NCBI RefSeq assembly: GCF_001761485.1
Contig: NC_090774.1
Span: 1,426,001-1,490,000, forward strand
Direction: 5' to 3'
DNA length: 64,000 nt
Origin: Yarrowia lipolytica
Lineage: Eukaryota > Ascomycota > Dipodascomycetes > Dipodascales
Positions 9,132-20,405 of the stretch are shown here, in pieces. A program made the position numbers and the translations under genes. The notes beneath the pieces were generated by a model. It was not told where the DNA came from. It saw nothing but the letters and a program-made list of their open reading frames with translations, and searched no databases. The first letter of the stretch is position 1. Every line of letters starts with the position of its first letter.

Positions 9132-11910
9132 GTTCGGCTCGAGTCATGGACTCGTTCTCGACGCGTGTGGAATGAGCTTTTAGACACGAAGAGAGCCAAT
9201 AATGCCGTGTTTTGGGCATCAGATTCGGGAATCGTATGGGTGGTATCTTGTTGGATCACCAGGGGTAGTTGTTTTTTGGCTGCTCTCTGCAAGCAGGGAC
9301 TTATCAAGCATTCCCGTGAACATCCCGTTTCGCTCCACTGCAGACATGGTTTTCATTAGATTCATCGCCAATGCGCACTTAACTCAATCCCCAATGTAAC
9401 GCTGCGGGTCGAATAAACTCCCTTAGTGAGGTGAAAAAAGCTACTATCGTAAGTGTGGAGCTAAAAATAGGCAATCACGGCGAGGCCATGATAGATTGGT
9501 GGAAATCATCTCCAAGTCTTGTTTTCGGCCCTCTAGCCCCCAATCTAGCCAGACCAGACCAGGTTTCGTGTAATTCAGGTTGCTTTTGTGTCACAGACCT
9601 TGCGCTGAGGCCTGAAACCTCACCTTCGCTGCCCCCATTCCTAGATCGACTTGTATGTGGTCGACATTTCCAAGAATAGTGTTGTCGCCCGTGAGCACCC
9701 AAGTAGAGTTGAGTGGGATTTCTTTTTCTGATGAGTTGCTCATAGATGACATCATATTGGGGACAATAATAGAACGTATAATTTAGAAAGATTTAGTAAA
9801 TCAATAATAGGGGCTGTTTATTTTTGGTGGCACGGCACGACAGCCAGAGTTCATTACTGTCACGCCGTGTCTCTATAGCGCGCACCTGTTCCCCCCATCG
9901 CTGCTTCTAGTGTCTATAGTTGATACCCACTCTAATCCAGCATCGTTCGTCCATGGACAGCTCCTTCTATACCGGTCAACTTCACGATCTACAAGTACGG
10001 TGAATTACAGCGGCTGGTTGTAGTTGTCTATTTTGCGGAACTTGTCGGTTGAGCCTGTTGTTAATAAAAAAACAAAACGGGTAAAAAACTCTGCTGGAAT
10101 CATCGCTTCCGCCTGGTTAAGGCGTCCGATTCGAGTAACTTTCGCAGTTTGTTCGTCTATAAACGCGTTGTGGGAGAAGATTGGAATGCTTGGCACGAAG
10201 CAAGGGCCAATTGTCACCGTTCGCGTCTCGAGGTGTAGGAGAGCGTTCTGAGGTGGGAAGAATTGCTTTTGATCAATTCCCACGCCCCGAAACAGTTGAC
10301 TTTTCGTCTCTCGTTCGACTCTCGTTTCGACCCTAGGTACCTTCTTGGTCCGTCTGTCGGTCACGCCGCGACAGTAGCGACCTCATCTGATTATTCGTCC
10401 ATAAGGTTGCGATCGCCATGGAGATCCAAACAGTGAGGTTCGTTTCCCAAAAAGGGAAGACCGCTACTGTAAGAGAAGGAAGAGGCTGAAGTGCCGGAAT
10501 GATGCACTCGACATCCGGGGAATCCCCTGATTGAGAGCAAGGGCCTTCTAAGCGAGGTACGGTACAGTACTCGGGAGAGAGCAATGTTGCATCTATAGGC
10601 ATAGTAAATTCCGGTGGCTACAAGAATGTGCAAATAGCAGGGGTTGGACCGCCGCAACTACAGTGCCTACACGATGTGTGCCCCTTGAAATCATTGTCAT
10701 GGCAGCCACGGTTGCTCTTATGAGTGGAGCTATGATTCTATCATGATATCATACCTCATACATATGCCTCGAACGGGCTTATGGGTATTATTCCACCATC
10801 GTCAACGTTCCTCTACATGACCCATGTATCCATTCTGTAGCGAAGACCCGATACGTTGTCTGTCTCAGTGCTTTCCTTGTGCAAGCTGGTTCCAACTATT
10901 GTAGCTCTCGTTTCAGAAACAAGACACGGCAACAGGGTGCTGAGACAGACCGACATTCTGAGACAGGGCACACGTGATGTGAGTGTGAAACGAACTGGAA
11001 TGAGAGTGTGGAATGGATAACTGGGTTGTTCGAGTTTTCACGCGATAAGATATCATTGCTGAAGTAATGTACATACCAGCGCCGCTCTGGTACCAGTGAC
11101 GAAGTACCGACAGTGTAGTATCGTACATACAGGCGTACATACAGACGCTCGTAAGCGTCGTATGTCACCAGACGTGCTTTGATAGGATCATCACTGTCAT
11201 GTTCGCACCTGTTATCAGTTGCCCTGTCCGGCTCTGTGTGTATATAGAAGTCTTTCAGTAGAACGCGTTGCTTGTTGTTGAGTGTCAGCAGGTGTACTGA
11301 TGGTGAGAAGCCACTCACAAGTACCGGTACAACTAGCTACGGGTGTCACTAGGAGTACGAGTACAAGTACAAGTACCGCATGCCATCCCCCAACGACATT
11401 CCGGATGACATAATATGATGGTACAGTATGTACTTGTATACTTGTTCAAGTGCAAGTCCATATATAGACCCCATTCTGCCCTCCCTAATGTCAAACACTG
11501 TTCAACACCTTGTTGAGCTTTTGGTGAGGCACGCCCATCCGTACTTTTACCAACCAAGGTTTCAGTTTGTTTTGATGTAAGGGTTGCCAGGCAACGCGTC
11601 ACAAGACTGCCTCCCCAAACATTATGTCCACGTGACCAACGTCCCGATCAAACTCGACAGACACTTGCGAACCAATCGTCGCACCCGCACCGTGCTCGCA
11701 CACCAAGACAAGGGACCTACATTCTGCTCCCCAACCGGGTCTTTCCCCAACAGCTCGTGGCCATCAGCTTGCTTTTTCCCGCACATTCGATGCACTCCAA
11801 CGGGTTCTGCATCTGTCAACGGTCTATGGTAAAAGCCGTATTCTCGCACCAAGGGAGGGGAATAAAATAGACCCGCGGTCCACAGCTAACATAAATGCAC
11901 TTGTGCACAC

Positions 11911-11918
11911 TATATAAA
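11911..11918 (+). promoter_or_regulatory. Orphan TATA-like box
   Basis: TATATAAA, followed by a pyrimidine-rich stretch, 574 bp before the ATG at 12492 with no good open frame between. It could serve a long 5' leader of the downstream gene or a non-coding transcript. Confidence 0.3.
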
Positions 11919-12491
11919 CCCTCTTCCGGCACTATTTTCCTTCAGCTGTAACCTCGGCTTCAACCCGTCAACACTCCAATATCGAAGGCCACAACGTGCC
12001 TGAAAACTTAACCCTGGAAGGTGGTAGCTGCTACTCGTACTCAAACCTGAGAGAGGGAGCTATAAGCTCCATGGGTGGCGATGCAAGGGCAGGGTGGGGG
12101 AAGATGCAAACGGTTTCGAGACAAGATGCAAGCCACGTGACAAGAAACCACGCCCAACCCAGCTCCCATACCAGTATTCGTACTCCTACAAGTAGCTGTC
12201 TAACTCCAACTCCCCCTATACTTGTAGGCACTTGTTTACTTTAGCTAGACGCATTCCTTCCAGGAAGCTTATTTGTGCAGACCCCGTGCACCTCTGCAAA
12301 CCTTTGTTTTGATTTACGAACTAATTCTTCCCACGACTCTGTTCTTTTGCCCACGGTGATTTTCAGGACCCCGTTTGGATCGCACGCAACCACGGCTCTC
12401 ACCTCACGCCCCCGTCCGGTCCGCAACTAATCGCCGCCACCAAAGCCCGCCACACTGCACGTGCCATTGTGTCCCAGAAATCAGACGCGTC

Positions 12492-15384
12492 ATGGACAGC
12501 TACGAATATCTGACTGAGGGTGAGTAACGACCAGAAGGACGTGTTTCCAGACACAAAAAGAAAGGGAGGTTCCCCGGGTTCAGCCACTAACACAGGTTTC
12601 GACCCCAAGTCTCTGCGAATCGCAGACCTGCGACGAATCTTCGCACACCACGACATTGAGTACAACGTCTCCGGCAAGAAGGCCGAGATGATCAGTGTCT
12701 TCAGAAACGAAATCTCTCCGCGCGCAGCAGAGCTCTATGCCAGGGAAATCGCCACCCCTGGAGGCGAGGGCATTGTCGACGCCGGAGCCCCTAAGATCAA
12801 GAGCAAGAAGGAAGGGAAGGAGAAGAAGGAGAAGAAAGAGGACAAGGAAAAGACCACGCGAGCGCCCGCAAAACGACGGGTTACCTCGCGAAACAAGACC
12901 CCCGAACTTCAGGCTCCCGACGAGATCCAGGTTAGACGGTCGCCCAGACGATCTCCTTCCAAGCAGGATATTTCTCTTGATCTGGACGAGGTTCTAGCCT
13001 CCCCCAAGAAGAAGAAGGCGTCTCTAGATTCCCCCAAGAAGAAGGTTGGCCGACCACGAAAGATCAAGGAGCCCTCTCCTGAACCCGAGTCTGAGGAGGA
13101 AGAAGAGGCTGAGGAGATTATTGAGCAGGTTAAGACTACACGAAAGCTGGAGCTGGACGATATCCCCGTCATTGCTGCTCCCAAGCAGCAACGACAACCG
13201 TCCGGATACGCTGTGGATGACGATGAGGTGGTTGAGATGGATGAACAGGAAGTCGCTGAGTTGATTGCCCCCATCGTAGACCAGTCGCCAAAAAAGTCGC
13301 CAAAGAAGAACAAGCGGCGGCTGTCACAGCCCGTGGTCGACCCTGAACGGTCCGACAATGAAGATGCCCGGCCGAAAAAGAAAAAGCTGTCCAAGGAGGA
13401 AAAGGAGGCTAAGGCGCTGCGAAAGGAAAAGAAGCGAAAGGAAAAAGAGGCTCTGGCCCGAAAGGTGTTCTCCTTTGAGGACGCCGAGACTGCCGAGAGC
13501 AAGCTGCTGGGCGAAGAGGACGAGGTTGCCGACTTTGAGTACAAGAAGGTCGACACTCCTCTCAAGGTCAAGAAGGAGGAGGACTCAGCAGACTCTCCCT
13601 TCACGTCTCAGAACGTTTTCCAGTCTGGAGGAACCCCCGACAAGAAGAGAAAGCGAAAGTCCGAAGTGGCCGAAAACAGTGCTCGAAAGGTCCGAAAGGC
13701 CGAGGAGGACGACGACTTCAATGCCTCACTTGACCAGACCTTTGCCTCTGTTCCTGAAGCCTTTTCTGGTCTTGGAGGGGCTGCACAGATTCCCTCTTTG
13801 TCCCCTCCTGCGTCGTTCTTCTCACATCAACAACAGCCAACTACTGCCACTTCTCAGACTCCTTCGTCTTCGACGCAGTTTTCTTCTCCTCCCCATTCCA
13901 CCTCCAACTCTCGAATCAACCGGTTCATGTTCTCTTCCCCCGAGGAGCGAGATGACGAGAACGTGAATGTGGTGAGCTCCACCCCTCCCTTGCCTGTGGC
14001 CTCTTCTTCCCAAAACACCCGCCAGTCGTTCATGCCTGGTTTGGACGAGCTCAACCTAAGCAGCAAGTTTGCTGAGGAGCTCCGAAAGCAAAAGGAAGAA
14101 GAGCTCAATGACGACGACGACGAGGAAGAGGAGGTTGATGTCAAGTCCAAGGGCAAGGAGACAACGAGTATCACCAAGACCAAGACAAAAAACAAGCCTG
14201 TGGTTTTCAAGGCCAAGAAGCCGTCCGTCTTGTCCAAGATTGACTTCAAGGCTGTCATTTTCAACCTTCTCAAGCTTGTGACAATTGGTGCTCTCATCTC
14301 TGGTCTCGTGATAGCTGGTGGCTGGTATCGAAAGGAGAAGTTTGCCGTTGGATACTGTGGCACCGGTGAGCATGCCCAGGCTCTATCAAAGTATGACGAG
14401 TTCATTGAATTCTGGAAGGAGGTTCTTCCTCCCTGCACACCTTGTCCCGAAAATGCCGAGTGCTATCGGGGCTTTGAGCTCGAGTGCCACGAGGGCTTTG
14501 TTGCTGAGGCTCACCCTCTCTCTTTCAACGGCTTCCTGCCTCTCCCCCCCAAGTGTGTCTACGATACCCGAATTGTTTCTGTTGCCCAGCAGGTGCTCGA
14601 CTACTTGCGGCTGCAGAACTCCTACGCCGAGTGCGGCTCTCCCGAGTCTGAGGCCACCGGCTTCGACGTCCAGGTGAAGACCGAGTTTACCTACGACGAA
14701 CTGTACGACTATGGACGAAAGAACGTGCATGCCTTTGACGACAAGGTGTGGGCACAGGCCATGAAGGCCGTCGGTGAGCAGGAAGATATTATTGTAAGGT
14801 TTGTTTGTGTTGAAGACGGAAATGAGGAACTATTACTAACCCAGATCGGATCAATTCGTATCAGTGAATCCCAAAGAGCAACGCGATTGGTTGAAGGAGA
14901 ACCGGAAGTCTACTACGAGGACGTCGTGGTTGCACAGGAGACGTACAAGTCAATCTCCGACGCCTACTTCACTCTCCGATGCAAGTGCGACAAGTTTGTT
15001 CGAGGATGGCTGGCTCAAAATCAGTTCTATATTCTCGGGGTTTTGATTGCCGCTTCCGCTGCTATTGTTGGAAAGGAATGGTATAACCAGCGAAAGCGAG
15101 AGCAGCAGCATGTGTCTGAGCTTGTCAATCAGGTCAACGAAATGATGATGACCCAGGCACGGGAACATGACGCTGACTCTACTGGCCTTAAGCAACCCCG
15201 ATTCCTTCCTGTGCCCCAACTTAGAGACGAGCTGCTGGTAGACACCGCCACTTCCAAGCGAAAGGCTTCGCTGTGGAAGAAGGTGGCTGACACCGTTGAG
15301 CAGAACGCCAACGTGGAGTCTCAGACCAAGGAGGTCCGAGGAGAGGTTACCCGAGTGTGGGAGTGGGTTGGAAATTTGAACTAG
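12492..15384 (+). CDS. SRC1: Inner nuclear membrane LEM/HeH protein (Src1/Heh type), two introns
   Basis: Integral inner-nuclear-membrane protein that tethers chromatin and rDNA and helps in nuclear pore surveillance. Exons: 12492-12519, 12596-14793, 14845-15384, giving 921 residues. Exon 1 is only 28 nt; joining it to exon 2 yields MDSYEYLTEGFDPKSLRIADLRR, a good match to the HeH/LEM motif (residues about 9-48). Intron 1 (76 nt) starts GTGAGT and ends CACTAACACAG. Intron 2 (51 nt) starts GTAAGG and ends TTACTAACCCAG. A long Lys/Glu/Ser-rich nucleoplasmic region with several basic NLS-like clusters follows. Then TM1 (about 563-585), a Cys-rich lumenal MSC (Man1/Src1 C-terminal) domain with CTPCPENAECYRGFELEC, TM2 (about 803-820) and a nucleoplasmic tail. 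The 3' end is 91 bp from that of the convergent lipase gene. Intron 2 is stop-free and a multiple of three, so its removal is likely but not certain. Confidence 0.9.
12520..12595 (+). other. Intron 1 of the SRC1/HEH gene
   Basis: GTGAGT donor and CTAAC-ACAG branch point/acceptor, the Yarrowia pattern. Without splicing, a TAA inside the donor region (12525-12527) ends translation after 11 codons. Confidence 0.88.
14794..14844 (+). other. Probable 51-nt intron 2 of the SRC1/HEH gene
   Basis: GTAAGG donor, TACTAACCCAG acceptor, phase 0. It has no stop and its length is a multiple of three, so both spliced and unspliced forms keep the frame. It lies in the lumenal domain just before TM2. Confidence 0.65.
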
Positions 15385-15475
15385 TTGACAGTGTGTATTA
15401 TTATTAATAGGTGTGGATATAGAAAATAACTGAAATGTGTATTTAAATTTCCGAAATTAGAAGCCAAGGCGTATA

Positions 15476-16696
15476 TTAGTTGGTGGGAACCAGTGTACGA
15501 CCGGGTCCTGTATAACCAGGTTCAGTGGCATACTTGTAGGAGTTGTTCCCGTGGTATTTGGGCATGGCTAAGACATCTCGCCGACCAATGTTAAGTGCAC
15601 AATAGCCGATGTAGTAGATGTAAGCCAGATGGTTTTGGAGCAGGTCGATTCGAGACCACAGATTGAAAGTGCCTCGATGGCAGGCCTCGTTTTCTCCTCC
15701 TTCACAGACAGACACTTTGTCGAGTGCAGGGTAGACGCTTTCTTGGTCAATGTACACTTCTCCTATGGCGTGTGTGTAATTGGACCAATCTGGCAGTCCA
15801 ACGAAGATATCGTTCCAGTGAGTGAGCCTGTAGTTTCGTCGCTTGTCGTTTACTTCAAGGCCTGTGTCGTTAAACCACAGCTGGTTGATGTAGTTTGCAA
15901 ACTCTGAGTTTCCTACTCTCGGCTGGCCAAAGTTGATCATGGTAGGATCATGTCCAAGTAATTTGAAGTGAGTTGCGAAAAGAAGAGCTTGAGCAGCGCC
16001 CAGCGAGTGACCAGTAACATACATTTTGTAGTCAGTGTGGTTGGTGAGGAACTTTTCAAACTGAGGAGCAGCATTGACCATAGTTTCGTTGAAGGCCTTG
16101 GCGAACCCATCATGGATCATGCAGCCTTTGCACTCACTAGTTTTGATGGGAATAAGACGGGGGTCTTCAACCACCAGAGCCCGCTCTTTGAGGTTGTCAA
16201 GACCTTTGTTCTCCACTTCCAAGTCTGGTCGGACTGCCCATCTCTGTTTCATATCGTCTTGGGTAGGGATCAGGTGCTTAGGAAGCTCGACCAACCACGG
16301 AGACTGTTGAAACTGGATGTCGGTAACAGCATCTGGAATGCTGAATGTTCCTCGAATAACAACATATTTCTCCTTGTTGAGGTGATCATAAGCTATGTAT
16401 CCGGTGATTGAAGTGGAATAGAAGTCTCCTCCGAAGACTGAGTCCAACGTCATGTTCGGGAAATACCGACAACTCTCTCCACATGTAAAATCAGTTCGTA
16501 GAGGAGTGACTGGCGCATTGACACAGTAGGCGATGTTTGCAATCCGAGAAAACTTGGCCGTAAAGTTGTACAGCTCCTGGGAGGCTTGAACTCGAGTTTT
16601 TGAAAGTGTCGCTGGTGGCTCGCCGAAGAGGGAGGCATAGAGGTAAGCAACCACTTGCCCGAGCGTGAGGTTCATGATGCCAATAGTGAATGTCAT
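15476..16696 (-). CDS. LIP15: Class 3 (LIP2-type) triacylglycerol lipase
   Basis: 406 residues. Alpha/beta-hydrolase of the fungal lipase_3 family that hydrolyses acylglycerol esters. The nucleophile elbow is GHSLGAAQA (Ser231), the acid is D296 in THWNDIFVGLPD, and the likely catalytic His is H356 in NHLAYIYY. YVVIRGTFS supplies the conserved RGT oxyanion region. The N-terminus (an alternative start is M8) has a hydrophobic segment, LTLGQVVAYLYASLFG, weaker than the LIP2 pre-pro leader, so secretion or membrane association is inferred, not proven. Several N-glycosylation sequons and paired cysteines fit a secretory protein. The symbol LIP15 rests on remembered gene order and family size (Y. 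lipolytica has over a dozen such lipases). A TATA box lies 20-30 bp upstream. Convergent with the SRC1/HEH gene. Confidence 0.92.
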   Translation of the reverse strand: MTFTIGIMNLTLGQVVAYLYASLFGEPPATLSKTRVQASQELYNFTAKFSRIANIAYCVNAPVTPLRTDFTCGESCRYFPNMTLDSVFGGDFYSTSITGYIAYDHLNKEKYVVIRGTFSIPDAVTDIQFQQSPWLVELPKHLIPTQDDMKQRWAVRPDLEVENKGLDNLKERALVVEDPRLIPIKTSECKGCMIHDGFAKAFNETMVNAAPQFEKFLTNHTDYKMYVTGHSLGAAQALLFATHFKLLGHDPTMINFGQPRVGNSEFANYINQLWFNDTGLEVNDKRRNYRLTHWNDIFVGLPDWSNYTHAIGEVYIDQESVYPALDKVSVCEGGENEACHRGTFNLWSRIDLLQNHLAYIYYIGYCALNIGRRDVLAMPKYHGNNSYKYATEPGYTGPGRTLVPTN

Positions 16697-16715
16697 TTAT
16701 CACCGTACAGCGCAG

Positions 16716-16725
16716 TATTTATATA
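16716..16725 (-). promoter_or_regulatory. TATA box of the lipase gene
   Basis: TATATAAATA on the minus strand, 20-29 bp before ATG 16696. The spacing is short and implies a very short 5' leader, or use of the second ATG (M8). Confidence 0.5.
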
Positions 16726-18585
16726 GGGCTCATCGGTCCATGTATAGATCTGTCCACTTATGACACCCCCATGTCTCATTAATGTGTAAAGGTGGAGACG
16801 GGTGGAGTACAGGTACAGAGTTGGAGGAAATCAGGATGGTGGGGTTAAGACATGCTCCGAGTCCAAATTTCAACTCTCCATTGTCACAAGACCTCTGGTT
16901 TCAGAGTTATTACAGATCTAGGCCTGTTTCAAGGTGGGGGGACCTCATCTGGATCGGCACGACGATCGTCACCTTACAGAGGACGTCTGTCGCAGGGAAA
17001 GGTGATGTGCATTAATTAATCATTTAGATGATGAGAGGGCATCGGTTTCTAGAGGGCATCAGGTACAGGAACGATAACTTGAGATCTGACAGGACTCCTT
17101 GAAAGGTGTCATAAAGTCGGTCGTCAATTGCTTGGTATGTTTCTGGACTGATGATGTTTATGTTTACTGTCGTCGCGGACAAGGCGCAAGAAAACAAAAC
17201 AATTCCAGTAAATTTGCTTCGTATAAGTCACCCAAAAGGACACTAAACTTCACCGAATCGACAGGGCCAAGGTCTCTTGAATAGTCCGCGCGTACGTTTG
17301 GACGCAGCTGAACTGCACCCCACAATGTCATAAAGGGACACAAGGATTAAACGTAGAGGCGCCCAGCGACGTTACCCTTGCAATGCCGCTGCCACCGTTA
17401 ACCCCGGAAGAATTGATGCGTCTTTGGGCTTCCTTGTTAGTAGCCTGTGTGGTCCTACTAAGGCATTGTGTTCAATATACGACTATTTTTACCGACGCCG
17501 CATAAGACTGGGAGTACACCCGGTTCAATATATGAGATAATTTGTATGTAGATGGTCCTAATCACCCCCACAGAAGTATCTTCACATGCCAATAGAGCGG
17601 AAATAGAAAACTCCGTTGGCACATTATCAGACGTCCACTTTGGGCCAATGTCTTACAACTCACCGTGTAGGTTTAAAAGCAGGAACCGCGGGGTTGGCAG
17701 CCAACTACAACTACGTATTGACTTCATGTGATTCTCCCTCTTTTGGATGTGGAATATACATTGTCGAGTAGATAGGCTGATCTGTAGATCTGAGGGGAAA
17801 AGAGACTTGTAGTGAACTACGAATATCATCGAGTAGTTGCACCTTTTTCCTTATTGGTGGTTTGGTATCCAGACCCACCAAGGTACAAGTATGTACCCAT
17901 ATGGTACTTGAAATGGCGCATCCAATGTCTCAGAAGACAAGGTGCTGTACAATTACGAGGTGCATCTCACTTGTATCGTATGTACTCGTATATATTCAGG
18001 CTTATACCACGGAGGTAAGATATCATGTACTGGTAGACCGGCTATTGTTGCTGCATCAATGTTTCTTTCTCCGAGACATCACACGCTATGAACTGAACAG
18101 TATGTACTGATTGTCAGCTACGGACGTGATTGGGTGACAGATGTCCTGGAAGCTATTCAACTAGGATAATATGAGAGATGTGAATGACATGACAACCAGG
18201 TACGAGTACATACCCATACAACAAGTGTGCACACCGGGATACCTTACATGACCATGAGATAATGAAGGCGGAATGTAGCATAACTAAGCAGATCATCTCA
18301 GTTAGAGTGCACTGTGCGGATCTAAAACACTTTTCAACCTCCTTACACCCCACTCTACCCTGTCTCATTACTCCAAAGATCGACATGAAAGACAGTTGAC
18401 AACGTCGATCCCCCCACAATATGGCTACTCAACCATCTTTGCGAAGATACTGTGATTCTACGAGTACTTGTACGAGGATGTGGTGTACAGTATCGTACTA
18501 CAAGTAGGGTCAATGTCCCCAAGTCCGTGTTTGCAACTTTGTAGGAGCTGCAATAATAGTACAGTATGTACTGTACAGTAACAAT

Positions 18586-18662
18586 GAGCTATTTTTTATA
18601 ATAAAGAATAACAATCAATTTTTTTTTTTGCATAAACTTTTTATATAATGTAATAATCACTT
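18586..18662. other. AT-rich block
   Basis: About 77 bp, over 80% A+T, with homopolymer T and ATAATAAAG/TATATAATG strings, in otherwise mixed DNA. Possible easily unwound element or nucleosome-poor promoter region; no function shown. Confidence 0.4.
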
Positions 18663-19077
18663 CTAACAAACGCACCAAGTAGGAGATGTAGGCTTGTCAA
18701 GTAATTACTTATTTACTCAAGTTAGACACAGTTCATCTATACACTATCAGTGTTTTCGATAGACATTTACTTTCGCCGGTCCAATGGAAATACCATCGAA
18801 CTGATCAAAGGCTCTCTATATCCTTGGTTCCTTGGTTCTCCACTCTCGTAGCTACCTTCAGTGTACAGCATTATCTCAACCCCACCCCACATACCTCCGA
18901 TAACGTGCACCGAAACCTAATCCAATTTGTACTCTTCGCTAAAACAAGTCTCTGTAACACGCCTTCAACACACTCACCAGCTTGCTACACAAATATCGCT
19001 AGATACCACCGACCCATTCATTCGATCAGTGAGATACCACCGTGATACAAGTTGATACATTGGTAGACTCCGCTGTC

Positions 19078-20022
19078 ATGGACAATGCTACGATGACATC
19101 GTATCGATCCGCGATTGATCATAACCATTACGGGCAGCCTGAAACGATACCTCTGGGCGTGCTACAACCCTCCAGCAACAGGCTCAACTGCAAGACTGCC
19201 GAGTCTGTATACAAAACGAAACCGCAGCTCAACTCGGCTCCTATCAACCAACCCTCGCTTACCTCGACTCGATGGGACGGAAGTGCAGTCATGACCACGG
19301 CGCAGAAGATGACGAGCCCCCAGTACGTGACCTATGGTGACGGAGTGGACCCCGTAGATCTATCAACGAACTTCACCAGTATGGACAACGACCCCGGGCC
19401 TACGAGCATCTGTATGGTCAAGCCGTCTGATTTGCGCCAAACAAGTGTCTCCAAGTCGATCATGGAGCAGTACCGTAGCCAGATTCGACGGGAAAAAGAA
19501 GCAGTCGAAGAACAGGACTACTCCACCATAAGAAGCGTCACGTTTCACCCTGTGGAAGACTTGCGAATCTACGAGCCTCTAACTGGAGAGCATTCGGAGA
19601 ACACGTTCTTCCCGTCTCCGGGATCGGGATCCAAGGTCCCCAGACGACTTGAAAATGGTGCGGCCAGAATGGAGCAACAGGGCTCGCATCTCGAAAACTC
19701 CCTGTTCCTGAGCAAGATGTACCGCTCGCCTACCCCGTTGGAATCATATTCGCCTGTTCACATGCTAGAGTATGGGGGGAGCATCCATTTGGGTGACAGT
19801 GGCTGGGGTCCTTACGGCAACAAGAAAAGCTACACTATGAAGAGCACTGCTTCCATGCCACGTTATATGAAGGATACCATTTCCTATCGAAACAAGAAGC
19901 GTTCCAAGCACGACACCCAGAATGGAACTGAGAAAGGCACCAGAAAGGGTCAGGACCGTGACTCCGCTAAAGGGGTGGGTAGAAAGGCCAAGCGTGATTT
20001 ATTGGATTTTTTCCGGAGATAA
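19078..20022 (+). CDS. Unrecognised protein, 314 residues
   Basis: The first ATG in the open frame is 19078 (the frame is open 12 codons upstream but without ATG). The product is hydrophilic, with no signal peptide or membrane segment. The N-terminal half is Ser/Thr/Pro/Asn-rich and probably disordered. The middle (about 130-185) has a charged helical patch, SIMEQYRSQIRREKEAVEEQ. The C-terminus is strongly basic (KRSKHDTQN...GRKAKRDLLDFFRR), with NLS-like clusters. Many S/TP dipeptides and short RxxS sites would suit phosphoregulation. I recognise no family. Codon use looks ordinary, less biased than the neighbours. It is convergent with the mitochondrial protein gene at 20406. Probably a lineage-restricted nuclear or cytosolic protein; function unknown. 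Confidence 0.75.
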   Translation: MDNATMTSYRSAIDHNHYGQPETIPLGVLQPSSNRLNCKTAESVYKTKPQLNSAPINQPSLTSTRWDGSAVMTTAQKMTSPQYVTYGDGVDPVDLSTNFTSMDNDPGPTSICMVKPSDLRQTSVSKSIMEQYRSQIRREKEAVEEQDYSTIRSVTFHPVEDLRIYEPLTGEHSENTFFPSPGSGSKVPRRLENGAARMEQQGSHLENSLFLSKMYRSPTPLESYSPVHMLEYGGSIHLGDSGWGPYGNKKSYTMKSTASMPRYMKDTISYRNKKRSKHDTQNGTEKGTRKGQDRDSAKGVGRKAKRDLLDFFRR

Positions 20023-20405
20023 CACGTCCTATGTAGACAGGGTAAATATGACTTGGTCGAGAGAAACAGTTACGCGGAAGGGGTTGGTGGTTGGGGTTGG
20101 GTGTAGTGGGTATTTGTGAGGGGGTGAGATTGTTGGGCAGACAATGATATTGCCGTTGTAGACTTTCTTCAATTATACATGGAGCTTGGAACATCGATTG
20201 CCTGTGATCTCTCAACTACGGAAATGCAGATAACGATTACAATGGCACTTGATACCCATATGGTATCATTGTATGAGTATTTTGACATGTACGTAATTCT
20301 GACATGGACAAAGATCGACTTTTCCAACACCATATGTAGAACCTCATACTACACACTCAGTTCTGCACTCATTCAATCTAATCAAACCATCTATTATCCT
20401 ACATG
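20023..20405. other. Convergent 3' intergenic
   Basis: Spacer between two converging genes. Nothing beyond short G-rich and AT-rich runs. Confidence 0.5.

Larger units (their letters stand above)
8975..12491. other. 3.5-kb intergenic between cell-wall gene and SRC1/HEH gene
   Basis: Holds both divergent promoters. Contains the CTCAGA microsatellite, several isolated ACGCGT hexamers (9161, 10163, 11263, 11594, 12485) and, at 11911-11918, TATATAAA not followed by a convincing open frame. Open frames of 75-140 codons (for example on the minus strand at 10005-10364 and 10896-11318) have no recognisable motifs, and the two strands score alike; I do not call them genes. Confidence 0.5.
16697..19077. 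other. 2.4-kb intergenic, divergent promoters
   Basis: Between the lipase gene and the unrecognised gene on the other strand. No supported gene. Features seen: many GTACAAGTAC/GTACGAGTA-type strings (17880-18210, 18460-18510) and a strongly AT-rich block at about 18586-18662, including a run of ten or more T. Confidence 0.5.

Noticed and set aside
10005-10364. 119-codon minus-strand open frame in the 9-12.5 kb spacer
   Set aside because: No motif, no clear start context, composition like random spacer.
10896-11318. 140-codon minus-strand open frame
   Set aside because: No recognisable domain; the composition (VRLYVRYY repeats from simple sequence) suggests chance.
9161-11599. Isolated ACGCGT hexamers in the 9-12 kb spacer as regulatory sites
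   Set aside because: Single copies far from starts; about sixteen are expected by chance in the window, so only clustered or start-proximal ones were kept.
12520-12600. Start of the Src1/Heh protein at the GTG of 12520
   Set aside because: This GTG is the intron donor; the spliced ATG at 12492 restores the HeH motif.
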